In this document: piece by piece, positions 11,528-23,589 of the stretch
Layout of the letters: every line of letters starts with the position of its first letter
Numbering within the stretch: position 1 is the stretch's first letter
NCBI GenBank assembly: GCA_039720395.1
Contig: CM077828.1
Span: 28,764,069-28,828,068 of the forward strand
Direction of reading: 5' to 3'
Length of the DNA stretch: 64,000 bases
Source: Liquidambar formosana
Taxonomy: Eukaryota; Streptophyta; Magnoliopsida; Saxifragales; Altingiaceae
The notes under the pieces: model-generated
What the model saw: only the letters and a program-made list of their open reading frames with translations
Database searches by the model: none
Told to the model about the DNA's origin: nothing
Program-made: the position numbers and the translations under genes

Positions 11528-11661
11528 ACCTTTGCGTATAATGGCATGTCCGATCTTAATATGGGTGTGGGGTTTGCGAAGGTCTTGGCTTTGACTCCAC
11601 GTGGGTGTGTGTGTGGGTGCTCCTATCATTTGGCCCAAAAAAAAATAATAAATAAAAAAAT
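11528..11661 (+). mobile_element. SINE-like repeat with A-rich tail, copy 1
   Basis: A block containing AATGGCATGTCCGATC, then GGTGTGGGG, a tRNA B-box-like GGCTTTGACTCC and an A-rich tail after ATCATTTGGCC. Related blocks lie at 20470 and 34695. The box plus A-rich tail fits a tRNA-derived SINE, but no target duplications were established, and the copies may have spread with the segmental duplications. Confidence 0.42.
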
Positions 11662-12380
11662 CTACTAAAAAATGTTTTGCATAAATTTGCCCCAATATCT
11701 CTCATATGCTAATCTGAAGACCTTGTACATAATTAAATCTGTCACCAATATTTGTCACATCGGAGTAGCATGCATGGTTTTGAAAAGGCAATCAGTCAAT
11801 AGGGCCATATATGAATTTCCGAATTTTAGCTGCACTTTTGGCAAAAATAAAAAAATCTTGGAATTAGCCTATTATCCAATAAGTTGGTCATTTTTTTTTT
11901 TTTTTAGAGTTAGAAGTCTATATGTGTTTAATGCCAGGGATTCGCAAGGTAGAAATTAATGAACTCATTCACTCTAAAGTAGAAACAATATTTGCCCTAC
12001 TCCACCTTTCTAAGTTGTTATAATGAAAACCTTAACATGACAATTTTGTAATGACAAATATGCGGGTAGGGGACGCATGTCTAGTAAAATAAATCAGATC
12101 CACATGCTACACATATGTCTATACATGTCTACATGTTCGTCGATATTGCTAAATTAAAAACAACGCTTAATTAGAAATGATAGACCGTCATCATTGATAG
12201 CACTACTAGGCAACTTGGGAGACACAATATATCTTAGGAGAAATACAACTTATTCTTATTCTAATTGTTCAGTCGATCAAAGACAAATCAAAATACAATC
12301 TTAAGAGAAAACTGCATGAAGACTTTAAATTAGAGATATATTAAATTTAGAGCACAACCTGGATCTTCTCGACCAATTAG

Positions 12381-14257
12381 CTAGTGAGAGTGCAATGATG
12401 GTACGAGAAGAAGAGGGATCTTCTTATGCATAACTATCCCATAAACTTCACCCATGTCCAAGTCATTCCCAGTTGCACCACCAGGCAACTCCCAGTCAAA
12501 CCAATACAAGAGGTTGGCAAGCACAAGTGTAGCTCCTACCATCCCAAATGTTATCCCAGGACAACCCCTTCGCCCAGCACCAAATGGGATGAATTGGAAG
12601 TCTTGGCCTTTGAAATCAACCGTATTATTAATGAATCTCTCTGGGAGAAACTCTTTTGGCCTATCCCATAAATTGGGGTCCCTTTGAATTGCCCACACAT
12701 TGATGAAAATTCTTGTTTTGGGGGGTATATCATAACCTTCCAATGTAGTGACACTTGCAATTGATTCTCGGGGAACCAAGAAAGGAGCAGGAGGATATAA
12801 TCTTAGCGTCTCTTTGATGATACATTTTAGATAGTCCATTTTATCGACATCAACCTCATCTACCTTTGATTTCTTTCCAACCACTCTTCTTACCTCATCT
12901 TGGGCCTTCCTCATCATAGTTGGATTTTTCATGAGTTCTGCCATCACCCATTCAATGGTTGCTGAAGTTGTATCAGTTCCCCCAACAAACATGTCCTGAA
13001 GAATAGTAAAAATGAAAAAAAAAAAAAAAAAAAAAAAAGGTTATTGATTAAAGAGAATACTCATTGATCGATCTATTTTATTGATCGACTTATGATAACC
13101 CATGCAATAATAGCATTGCTTGTTCTCGTGTCTTGTAATCAAACAGAGGAATAATTAACATGAGAGCCTACGTCCTATATATTAGTGCATAGGTTACCCC
13201 TATGGATCAAATAGCATTGCTCGCTACTCTGAAAAACATGTCCTATAATTAATCAACTAAAGAAATAATAGACATGAGAGTGTGTATGTGCTTGTGTGCA
13301 TGCAAGGGTTGACGTACCAATAGGATTCCTTTGAGGTTATCTTGAGTGAGATTAATGTCAAGCATGCCATCCTTCTGAATACTGAGTAGAATTTCTACAA
13401 AGTCTTTCTTATCAGATTGGCCATTAATGTCGCTATTTGAAGTCTTATGCTCATCGATCACCTGATCAAGGAATACATCTAATGCTCTAGAAGTCTCCTT
13501 TAAACTTGCATCCAAGCCAGTAAGAACATCCATCCATCCCATTGAGGGAAAGAAATCCTCAAAGCAAAAGGCTGCAAAGAGCTCCATTGCCCTCCTCAGT
13601 TACTTCTCCAAAACTTTTCTTACCAATTTCTCTTTCAAATTTTCGACCAAGAACAGCCTTTGAAACTATGTTGTTTGAGATAGTAAGAAGCATCTCACCA
13701 AGATTAATTGAAGCTTTTTCCCCACACGAACGACTTATCTTCCTTATCAATTCTCCAACTTCTTCTTCCCTTTCCAACTGAAATGATTGCACCCTTTTGA
13801 CACTCAAAAGCTCAAGAACACAAATCTTCCTAACTTGTCTCCAATAATTCCCATATGGACAAAATCCCACGCTAGTGCACCCATAATAGAAAACGTTCGC
13901 AGCCTTTGTTTGGACCCTATTCGCAAAAGTTGTGTCATGGGTCTTCATGATTTCTCTAGCTATATCTGCTGATGAGACCACAAGGGTAGGCGCGTTGCCC
14001 AAGTGTAGGAGCAATAGAGGGCCATATCTCTTGGAGAGGGCTCGAAAAGAGCGGTGTGGGAGCTTTCCTAGCTGGTGAAGATTGCCGATTAGTGGTAGCT
14101 TTGGTGGTGATGGAGGTAACTTACTTAGTTTTCCACCTCTAAGGAGTTTAAGCAAAAGTAGAGGCGAGATTAGGAGAAGTGAGAGGAGAATGGCATTGAT
14201 CAGTGTTGCCCTATGTAGCTCTTGCAACAGTTGTTGCAAAAATGATAGTAGAGCCAT
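12381..14257 (-). pseudogene. CYP71: P450 copy 2 (CYP71 family), full length with one frameshift
   Basis: Exon 1 runs from 14257 (ATG) to 13318 and exon 2 from 12995 to 12381 (TAG), with a 322-nt intron holding a poly-A/T run near 13016-13038. Splice sites are TTG/GTACGT and AG/GACATG. The parts are all there: membrane anchor, PPSPPKLPLIGN hinge, WRQVRK, VGGTDTTSAT, KETLR, PERF and PFGAGRRGCPG. One extra base at about 13598, in GEVT just before the AMELFAAF segment, shifts the frame and ends translation at codon 233. With that base ignored the protein would be about 517 residues. This is either a very young pseudogene or a sequencing error; nothing else is damaged. Confidence 0.85.
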
Positions 14258-14292
14258 TCCTTAGCTTTCTCGGTAATTATTAACAAACCAGC

Positions 14293-14358
14293 ACTTCAAT
14301 TATATAAGATCGACCACCTTCAGCTACTTCAATTATATAAGATGGACCACCTTCAGCT
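14293..14358 (-). promoter_or_regulatory. Duplicated TATA-box core promoter of P450 copy 2
   Basis: Two adjacent 33-bp units (14293-14325 and 14326-14358) differ at a single base and each contains CTTATATAATTG on the coding strand. The nearer box is about 45 nt and the farther about 78 nt before the ATG. The TATA role is inferred from sequence and position. Confidence 0.6.
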
Positions 14359-14744
14359 TCATCTGTACTCAAGTATAAATAAGTTGAATAAAAACACTTG
14401 GACAAGTTTGCATGGCTTCAAATGGAAAAATAAAAAATAAAGGTGAATATATTATATATATAAGGATAACCTACGATCAGATGAGAACGTGCAGCATGAT
14501 TTAAAATTTCCACAAATATGCCCACTTATCAATACCCCTAACTCTCTTGAAATGGCCATAACATCAGCTGGTCTAAATTTTTAAGAACACCCAAATGGAA
14601 GCCAAGCAAGCATTTGGCTCCCTTGTATTCGCCCGGCCATGCTATAATAGAGATTACAATAAGGTTGGTAATGGCCTCATGTTTTAGCTTTGCAAGTTAG
14701 ACGTGTAGAAGATGTTCAGATTTGGTTGGAAGAAATTCCTCATA

Positions 14745-15715
14745 GCGAGGCCCAGTATTCTCTGGCCCAATTTTTTAAAAAACTTCTATAATCATGGTGA
14801 AGGTAACAAAACTGAAAGAGGCCCACGAACAGCATTTCCAAGTTCAAAAAGCAATACTTCATACGTTTCATATTAATTGTTTTCCTTCTTATTTTGGGAC
14901 ATTTCAAAACTATTGTCCTAATAAAAAAGGCAATGACTTTATATTAATCAAATTCCCAAAGTACCCATATTCATGGTACTAATTCCACAATATGGATAAA
15001 ATCAACTCGATTAATGATTTGTATTGCCTTTAGGGCAAAATTGGAATATTAAATTATAAAGGTAAGTGTGAAAGCATTTACGAGAACTTAAAAAATTGTG
15101 TTTTTTCAAACATGACAATTAATAAAAAACATAGGGAGTAGAAAAAGGGGGGCGGTTAGCTAGTTGTTGCAATCTTTGACTTTATTTGCACAACCACTTC
15201 TTTTAATTTATCAAGGTTTTATGAAAAATATAAAAATTGACCGTATTATTCACTAAAAATCATTATTTTGAACAATTTTGCAAAAAAAAAAAATTCCAAA
15301 ATTTATTGTTTATGTAGGTTTTTTAGCCATTTATGGTATTTGCTTTATTTTTTTACCAAAAAGTCCGCTTAAACAAAAGATTTTGAAAATCATGATTTTG
15401 CAAAGTTATTCAAAATAATGTTTTTTAGTAAATATCGCAACCAGTTTTCGTAAAAAAACCTTGTATATTTTTCTAAAATCTTAAAAAAATTAAAATTAAT
15501 TGGATGTGCAAATAAAATAAAGGTCGCAAAAAAGGGCCCCTAAAATTTATAAAAAAAATAATAAAAAATAAAAAAGGAAAAAAGAGAGAGAGAGTGCGAG
15601 AGGAGAGAGAAGAAAAGGGGTAACTGGGAAATCTTTTTGATCTAATGCACTGAACAACAACAAAGAGGGGGATGGGATCCAAGCTTTTCCAACACAGCAA
15701 ACAAGAACCTCCCTT

Positions 15716-15752
<37 letters not shown>

Positions 15753-15790
15753 CTTGCTGACGAAAAATCTTGGCTTTGTCCTTGCCTATT
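14745..15790. mobile_element. Element R, old copy upstream of P450 copy 2 (approximate borders)
   Basis: A repeat shared with about 23590-24690, 38869-40005, 47612-48745, 55092-56215 and, inside an exon, 62407-63208. Its left part has GAGGCCCA...TGGCCCAA and CTTCTATAATCATGGTG. Its centre is a fold-back MITE with arms GCAATCTTTGACTTTATTTG and the mirrored CAAATAAAATAAAGGTCGC. Its right part has GGAAAAGCTTGGATCC-like words and a poly-T tract at about 15720-15752. No coding capacity is seen. Confidence 0.55.
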
Positions 15791-16149
15791 GCAAAAGGAG
15801 ACATATTTTTCATGCTGACGGAAAATCTCAGCGTTTTTCAAAATATTCTATGTGGGTTTTCTAAAAACCGGCTCTTGATCTCTTGGATCAAAGTTAACCT
15901 TTTCTTAAACCTCAAATTAAAAAAATTAAACAAGAGAGCAAGAAATCAAGGAGTTTCTAAATGTCTTCCGGAAAAGTGAGTACACCGTAGTAAAACTAGA
16001 TACTCTATATGTAACTTGAGTAACTTGAGTGTACTTACCAAACGTCAGGCGTGGACATTCGGACTAACTTTGTATCTAACAAATCCTTTTGTAGATTCCC
16101 AAACAGCCCTTAAGAAAAACAAAAAATTGAAGGACAAAACCAAGAAAGA

Positions 16150-16320
16150 GGAGATATGATGTAGTCTTATGAGGGAGATGTCAAGTCTGACACCTTTATA
16201 GCGGCCCGCGGGGGGGGGGGGGAGGATATGATGTAGTCTATGAGGAGGGGGGGGGGGGGGGGGGAGGATATGATGTAGTCTATGAGGGAGATGTCAAGTC
16301 TGATATCTTTATAGCCATTT
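16150..16320. repeat. Three-copy repeat separated by long poly-G tracts
   Basis: The word GATATGATGTAGTCT(T)ATGAG occurs three times, near 16155, 16225 and 16265. Two pure G runs of about 12-18 bases separate the copies; the first lies in GCCCGCGGGG... and the second ends at about 16264. A shorter G run follows at about 16355-16365. Such tracts are rare in this AT-rich DNA and error-prone in sequencing. Confidence 0.7.
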
Positions 16321-16624
16321 ATAGTCAATTGGCAACAAGGCAGAAAGAGAGAGGCGGGGGGGGGGAGAGAGGTTGGTAGTCAAATTTAATCATGTTGATA
16401 GTTATTTTGTAGTAAGTTGACAGGCAAACGCTTGGTTTGGCATTATAATTGGAGTGGTAGTTACCAAAAGGGGTCATTTCCCCTGAGGGAAGAAAATGCT
16501 TACCTGTAGGGTCCTTACATCATGAATGAGAGAGAGAGAGAGAGAGAGAGAGAGCGCTCTTACCTACCGGCCTTATGATGGTGTGATCACTGTTTGCATG
16601 GCTCAATTACCCATGCTTCATGAT

Positions 16625-17047
16625 TGAGGGAGGGAGAAGGGCAGCTTTTACAATTATTTAACTTTATTTGTAAACTTTGATGCTTTTTATATTTTAAAAT
16701 ATTATAAAAAATATAACAAAAATTTTATGAAAATCATTGGGTGATAAAATAAAAAACATTATTTCAAATAATTTTATAAGAGAAATTTTTTTTTAAAATT
16801 TAAAGGATTTTTTGATTATTTATAATCTCTACGTTAATTTTGCAGAAATAGAAGTTATAAAAGGTCAAAAAAATTATTTAAACGACTGATTTTAATAATT
16901 TTTTTTTTACGAAATTATATAAAATAATATCTTTTAATAAATAATATAATAGGTTTTTATGAAAATTTTTTATAATTTTCATAAAAAATTTGAGAAATTT
17001 AAATAAATATGATGTACAAATAAATTAAGGATTTCAAAAGCTGCCCT
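16625..17047. mobile_element. Fold-back MITE, Mutator-like, upstream of P450 copy 2
   Basis: The left end GGGCAGCTTTTACAATT... and right end ...CAAAAGCTGCCCTC are inverted, and the arms continue for well over 100 bp (TTTATTTGTA mirrored by TACAAATAAATTAAGG), so the element can fold into a long AT-rich hairpin. The right flank reads TTGAGAGAG. Homologues sit at 25565, 42197, 49673 and 57140. Confidence 0.65.
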
Positions 17048-18071
17048 CTTGAGAGAGAGAGAAAGCGAGAGAGAGAGAAGGGTGCCTCGGGCTCGAACCT
17101 GGCCCCATGGGAATCTAAAGCAATGTTTTATAATGTTATCTTAAATAAAGCGACTAATTTGTCACGGGGTGGAATAAGTGGATGCCACCTCATGACCCAT
17201 TTCCAAGCCAATTACATTCAACTCACTTTCCAATTTCCATTATAATAATTAATTTTAAAAATATTAAATAGTTATTATAGTCATCATTATTGAAATAATA
17301 GTAACTTTACTTATAAATACTCGTAGATGATAGTACAGCTTATAGGTGATTACATTGATTATAATAAACAATTCGAGACTTGTGGAGTGCACACTTTTTC
17401 TTATCTTTTTTGGGCGGCAGATCCCATAATGATCACTCTAGAGGAGAGAGATTTTGTTTAGCTATAAACTTCGCACATCAAATTTAAGCAACACACAGCA
17501 TCACCATATTTATAGCATTAATTTCATTACATTTGAATACATTCAACTCAAAATATAATAAAATGGACTCATACAGCGGAAAATTTTAACATATGTTAGT
17601 TGAATTTTTACCAATGGAATCAATGTACTCTGTCAAATATGATGATCTGACCCTGTCTATAATTAAATATTTGGATTAATTACAATAATGAGAGAGTTCT
17701 TAGCAAGAAGGATGAGGACATCCTCATTATAGTTGAACTCTTTTTTTCTTAATATATATATATATATATATTGGACATACTTTAAAAAAATAAAATAAAA
17801 ATAAAAATATCAATTAGCAATTACAAGTTACAACATAGGATTAGGGTTTGACGACTCGATCAACTCCCGTTGCACAACTAGTAGCCATTAAAAACCGTGT
17901 AAGACAATCGACCTCAAAATAAAAGTCATGTGGAGGAACAAGAGGCTTATATGAGGACATGTACATCTTCAAGTTGGTGTTCATACCAAGTAAGCATAGA
18001 TCGATCACCAACTCGCAAAGACAGTGAAGAAGGCAAATCAATGGTCAGGACTTAGGACTTAGGAATTTGAT
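17048..18071. other. Spacer shared with other P450 units
   Basis: No gene. Contains the CACGGGGTGGAATAAGTGGATG block (near 17155), the GAGACTTGTGGAGTGCACAC block (near 17367) and a block around 17800-18060 that recurs at 28915-29115 and 59785-60040. At about 18071 the homology to those copies stops abruptly. Confidence 0.5.
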
Positions 18072-20155
18072 ACCAATTGTTGGGGAGATAGGGGAGTCCC
18101 AAAATTTAATACAGAACTTATGAGAGAAAATTATTTATGTCTCATAAAAAGAACTAGAAGGGCTATCATTAATTATAAACACATTATCAATAGATAGTTT
18201 AAGACTTCAAGTCTCCAACTTCTACCATTACAATTAGTTTTAAAACTTCATAATATGGGTGACAAAAAAATTTGGCGTCAATCTTATTAGACTTAAATAA
18301 ATAAATTATGTTAGAAAATGACTCCTAAATCATTTTTAGGCTCTCAATCCATTTTTCATCATAAAATTGTGATGTTATTATAACAAGGGTTATGACATCA
18401 ACATCTCGCCAAACAAGAATTAAATATATTTATTTATTTTTTATTATATATTAGGAACAATCAGAGCTTAATCATAAATACACAACTATTGATGGCAAAA
18501 CATATTCCAAATCATGGATATAAAAATAACATAATCAACCTGATACTTAATATTATCCATGTCAATAAATCTATCAAATCAAGTACAATCTGTATATGTT
18601 GTCTCTATCTCCTATAGTTATTTCCAGTGAGAGTTTCAACTGCAAACATTTGGCTAGCTATTAAGAGCAAAAAAGTTAAAACTAGCGAAAACAATTCAAA
18701 TATAAATATCACATACATCTAAACATAATACATGCAATTACAATAATAGATGATCATTTCCTTTATCTAACCAATATAGACAATTGATTAGATATACCCA
18801 TAGATAATCTTGAAAACCATATGAATCTTACAATGGCAAGGGCCTGGGTGTATCTATATAAACTCCCCTTTGGAGCAAAGAATACAACATGCTAATCGGT
18901 GTTTTCCAAAAGCTTTATCTTGAAACTAATCGACAAGAATTGCATTAGATTTTCAAGAAGTCCATCACCTTTAAGTAGAAGATACCCTCTAGATCCATGC
19001 CCTCCACCAATCACCCCATGCCATTCTTGAATTGCTACACACAATAACCCTCTTTGGATAGGTGATTTTATGCAACAATCCAAAAACGCAATCCTATTTC
19101 GTAATACTTTGAATGAAGAAATATGTTAATCTTTATGAATAAGCCATTTTGGCAGCTACCACCCACTTTAGCCAACTACATTAATAAATCCAAAAAGAAT
19201 ATACCATCACATTAACTACGCATTGGAAAATTACATAATAAAATTTTACCATAAATTTTGCACGTTAAATATAGAAGAATTACAAAGTAGACGAACAACA
19301 CAGTTACCTTTTACACTAACCAGTACAAATCTAAAAAATGTGATATATGAGCACTTGTCATATGCTTAAAGTTTAAGCAAATTTATGTACCACTATAAAA
19401 ACACATGCCCTTACTAGTATGAGACTATGCCATTAAACTCAAGGGGTATTAGTCACTATTATGTCTAAGGAGAGTCACATATTTTCACAATTATTTTGGG
19501 ACATTGGCACACATATTATAAATTTGTACTAAAAGTATTATGCCAAAAATCAAACAAAAATAAGCCAACAATTTAAAATTTTCAACATAGTCCCTAAAGT
19601 ACCCTTCTCTTTTTCTTTTTTCTTTTTTTTAAATAAACGAAAACCTTATAGTATGTGCGCGGGACCAGCTGGAAAATTTGCTTGTCAAATTCAAATTAGG
19701 TTGACTGTACATAGTGAACATGCCTATCCTGCGTGTGTGCTTAGTGAAATAGGCTAGGGGTAATCCCCTACCTCTACCCAGGTCATGCATGCCAATACAC
19801 GTATATGGAAACGAGTCTTCACAAAATTTAATTTTCTCTACTTAATTTGGTAAGATAATAAAAGTGAAATCTAATTTAGACCATTAAAACATGTATCCAT
19901 GGAGCAAGTATTGTCCACAAATTGGCCATCAAATCCTCAAGAAACCATATGTTATGAACCTATAATTTTGACTGAAATTTCAGAACGTAAAAACATGTTA
20001 CATGTAATTTCTAATGTTATTTTATGCAATCTATCAAGACAAATTCAAGACCTCAAAGTATATATTGAATAATCATTAGTTGATGATTAACCATATAATG
20101 TCCATGAGCTTCATTGTCTTGGATTGGGTTCAGCCTAAAAACCTCAACAAATATA
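18072..20155. mobile_element. Unclassified insertion of about 2.1 kb
   Basis: Spacer homology stops after TTAGGAATTTGA at about 18071 and resumes at GATATTATAATCCATTCCC near 20178, where it matches 11219 onward. The intervening DNA has no counterpart elsewhere in the window and no recognisable retrotransposon or transposase motif. A 61-codon open frame (18892-19083, minus) is not recognised. A 21-bp direct repeat, TCCATGAGCTTCATTGTCTTG, occurs at about 20100 and 20159. It may be an unknown mobile element or DNA lost from the other copies. Confidence 0.35.
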
Positions 20156-21284
20156 CATCCATGAGCTTCATTGTCTTGATATTATAATCCATTCCCATTT
20201 TAATAACATTGACCATGTTTTGCACGAGGTCTTAGTTCCTGTCAAGGATTAATCGATCATTTAGTCTACATGCACTAGCTTTCCAATTTACCAAAAAAAT
20301 TAGGAATAAAAGAATTTAATTAGCTACGGATTACTTTATGTTACCAGTTGATCTCAATGTCTTCCCTTAAAAATAAAAAATAAAAAACATTTAATTCTGG
20401 GAAAAAAATACACTTTGTTGCACCAATGAATTAAGGTGTTAGCACTTAGTAATCTAAAAAATGTTATGCGGCCTTTGGGTCTAATTAATGGCATGTCCGA
20501 TCCCAATAGGGGTGTAAGGCTTATGAAAATATCAGTTTTGATTCCGCGTGAGTGCGTGTGTGGGTTCTCCTTATCATTTGGCCAAAAAATAAAAATAAAA
20601 AAAAATGTTCTGCAGAAATTTGCCCCAGTATTTCTCATATACTAATACGAAAGACCTTCTACATCATTAAATCTGTCCTGACAGTATTTGTCACATTGGA
20701 GTAGCATGCATGGTTTTGAAAAGGCAATCAGTCAATAATTTTGGGCCATATATGAATTCCTGAATTTTAGCTGCACTATTGGCAAAAATAAAAAACCTTG
20801 GAGTTAGCCTATCATCCAATAAGTTGGTCAATTTTTTTGAGATAAGAAGTCTGTATGTGCTTAATATCAAGGATTTAGCAAGGTAGAAATGAACTCATCC
20901 ATTCCAAAGTCTATATAGAAACGAAATTTGCCCAACTCCACGTCCCTTTCTAAGTTTGAATAATGAAAACTTTAGCATGACAATTTTTGTAAGGACAAAT
21001 ATGCAGGCGTGTCTAGTAAAATGAATTGGATCCACATGCCACACATATGTTTACATGTCTGCATGTCTGTTGACATTGCTAAATTAAAAACAATGTTTAG
21101 AAATGAAAGATCATCGATCATTGATAGTACTACTAGGCAACTTGAGAGAAATACAACTTATTCTTGTTCTGATTGTTCAGTTGATCAAAGACAGATCGAA
21201 ATACAATCTTAGGAGAAAACTGCATGAAGACTTTAAAATAGAGACATATTAAATTTAGAGCACAACTTGGATCTTCTCGACTAA
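20156..21284. other. 3' flank of P450 copy 3
   Basis: Homologous to 11219-12380 upstream of the copy-2 stop and to 34830-35509. It includes a SINE-like block at about 20470-20606 (GGCATGTCCGATCCCAATAG, a box-B-like TTTTGATTCC and an A-rich tail). No coding sequence. Confidence 0.5.
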
Positions 21285-23165
21285 TTAAGGGTAGTGCAAT
21301 GATGGTACCAGATGAAGAGGGATCTTCTTATGAATAACTAGCCCAAAAACCTCATTCATGTCCAAGTCCTTAGAAGTTGCACCAACAGGCAACTCCCAGT
21401 CAAACCAATACAAGAGGTTGGCAAGCACAAGTTCAGCTGCTACCATCCCAAATGTTATCCCAGGACAACCCCTTCGCCCGGCACCAAATGGGATGAATTG
21501 GAAGTCTTGGCCTTTGAAATCAACCGTATTATTAATGAATCTCTCTGGGAGAAACTCTTCTGGCCTGTCCCATAAATTGGGGTCCCTTTGAATTGTCCAT
21601 GCATTGATGAAAATTCTTGTTTTTGGTGGTATATCATAACCTTCTAGTGTAGTGACACTTGCAATTGATTCTCGGGGAACCAAAAAAGGAACAGGAGGAT
21701 ATAATCTTAGCGTCTCTTTGATGATACATTTTAGATAGCCCATTTTATCAACATCAACCTCATCTACCTTTGATTTCTTTCCAACCACTTTTCTTACCTC
21801 ATCTTGGGCCTTCTTCATCATAGTTGGATTTTTTATGAGCTCTGTCATCACCCATTCCATGGTTGCTGAAGTTGTATCAGTTCCCCCACCAAACATGTCC
21901 TGAAGAGTAGTAAAAATGGGAAGAAAAAAAAAGTTATTAATTAAGGAAAATAGTCATTGACCTACTTTTTTGATCGATCGACGTAGTAACCCATGCACTA
22001 ATAGCATTGCTTGTTCTCATGTCTTGTAATCAAACAAATGAATAATTGACATGAGAGCTATCTTACATTCTATTAGTGCATAGGTTACCCCTTCAGGTCA
22101 AATAGCATTGCTCATTCTAATGAAAAATATTTCTTATAATTAACAAAAGAAATAATAGACATGAAAGTGTGTATGTTTGTCTTGCACGCATGCACATAGG
22201 TGTGTAAGTGCTTGTGCCCATGCAAGTGTCGACGTACCATTAGGATTCCTTTGAGGTTATTTTGAGTGAGATTAATGTCAAGCATGCCATCCTTCTGAAT
22301 ACCAAGTAGAATTTCTATGAAGTCTTTCTTATCAGATTGGCCATTAACGTCACTCTTTGAAGTCTTATGATTATCGATCGCCTGATCAAAGAGTGCATCT
22401 AATGCTCTAGAAGTCTCCTTGAATCTTGCATCCAAGCCACTAAGAACATCCATCCATCCCATTGAGGGAAAGAAATCTTCAAAGCAAAAGGCTGCAAAGA
22501 GCTCCATTGCCTTCCTCGTTACTTCTCCAAAACTTTTCTTACTTTCAAATTTCCGACCAAGAACAACTTTTGAAACTATGTTGTTTGAGATAGTAAGAAA
22601 CATCTCACTAAGATTAACCGAAGCTTTTTCGCCACACGATCTATTAATCTTCCTTAGCAATTCTCCAACTTCTTCTTCCCTTTCCAACTGAAATGATTGC
22701 ACCCTTTTGACACTCAAAAGCTCAAGAACACAAATCTTCCTAACTTGTCTCCAATAATTCCCATATGGACAAAATCCCACGTCATTGCACCCATAAAAGA
22801 AAACTTTCGCAGCCTTTGTTTGGGACCTATTCGCGAAAGTTGTGTCTTGGGTCTTCATGATTTCTCTAGCTATATCTGCTGATGAGACCACGAGGGTAGG
22901 CACGTTGCCCAAGCGTAGGAGCATTAAAGGGCCATACCTCTTGGAAAGGGCTCGAAAGGAGCGGTGTGGGAGGTTTCCTAGCTGGTGAAGATTGCCGATT
23001 AGTGGTAGCTTTGGTGGTGATGGAGGTAACTTCAGTTTGCTACCTCTAAGGAGTTTAAGCAAAATTAGAGGGGAGGCTAGGAGAAGTGAGAGGAGAAAGG
23101 CATTGATCAGTGTTGCCCTATGTAGCTCTTGCGAACAGTTGTTGCAAAAATGATAGTATAGCCAT
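21285..23165 (-). pseudogene. CYP71: P450 copy 3 (CYP71 family), frameshift near the N-terminus
   Basis: Exon 1 runs from the usual ATG at 23165 to 22238 and exon 2 from 21899 to 21285 (TAA), with a 338-nt intron. Everything from the membrane anchor to the heme loop (GGGTDTTSAT, KETLR, PERF, PFGAGRRGCPG) is intact in one frame. However, one extra base at about 23133 (CTGTTCGCAAGAG against CTGTTGCAAGAG in copy 2) puts the start codon out of frame, giving a 15-residue peptide. The coding frame stays open upstream to 23194 but offers only a TTG, with TGA four codons before it. A 9-nt in-frame deletion removes three residues in the GRKFE-KKSFGEV region. The first TATA-like unit is also altered (TATATGGG on the plus strand). 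Probably inactive unless the extra base is an error. Confidence 0.85.
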
Positions 23166-23200
23166 TCCCTAGCTTTCTTGGTAATTATTAACAAACCAGC

Positions 23201-23266
23201 ACTTCAATTATATGGGATCGACCACTTTCAGCTACTTCAATTATATAAGATGAACCACCTTCAGCT
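23201..23266 (-). promoter_or_regulatory. Duplicated TATA-box core promoter of P450 copy 3, nearer box mutated
   Basis: Two 33-bp units at 23201-23233 and 23234-23266. The distal unit keeps TTATATAAG on the plus strand, whereas the proximal one reads TTATATGGGATC, breaking the TATA-like core. Only one good box remains. Confidence 0.55.
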
Positions 23267-23589
23267 TCATCTGTAGTCAAGTATAAATAAGTTGAATAAA
23301 AACACTGGACAGGTTTGCATGGCTTCAAGTGGAAAAATAAAACATAAAGGTGAATATATTATATATATAAGATAACAGTCAGAGAACGTGCTGATTTAAA
23401 ATAACCACAAATATGCCCACTTATCAACACCCTTAACTCTCCCGAAATGGCCATAACATCAGCAGGTCTAAATTTTTAGGACACCCAAATGGAAGCCAAG
23501 CAAGCATTTGGCTCGGTGGTATTCGCCCGGCTATGCTAACAGAGATTGCAATAAGGTTGGTCAGGGCCTCATGGGTTCGAGGCACACAA

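Larger units (their letters stand above)
9043..12380. other. Spacer between P450 copies 1 and 2
   Basis: No gene. The right part (about 10100-10380, 11210-11420 and 11450-12380) resembles the spacers of later copies: a CACGGAGTGGATGTCACAA block, a CATTGACCATGTTTTGCACG block and the 3' flank of the next P450. It holds a diverged tandem duplication (9391-9716), a (TA)n tract at about 10382-10414 and a SINE-like unit (11528-11661). A stretch at about 9258-9355 also matches the interior of the Helitron near 60958-61050, so a related mobile sequence probably landed here. Confidence 0.5.

Noticed and set aside
15473..15841. 122-codon minus-strand frame with a lysine run
   Set aside because: The lysine run is a poly-T tract on the plus strand; frame lies in element R.
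18892..19083. 61-codon minus-strand frame in the unknown insert
   Set aside because: No recognisable domain and no support from neighbouring frames; left as undetermined DNA.
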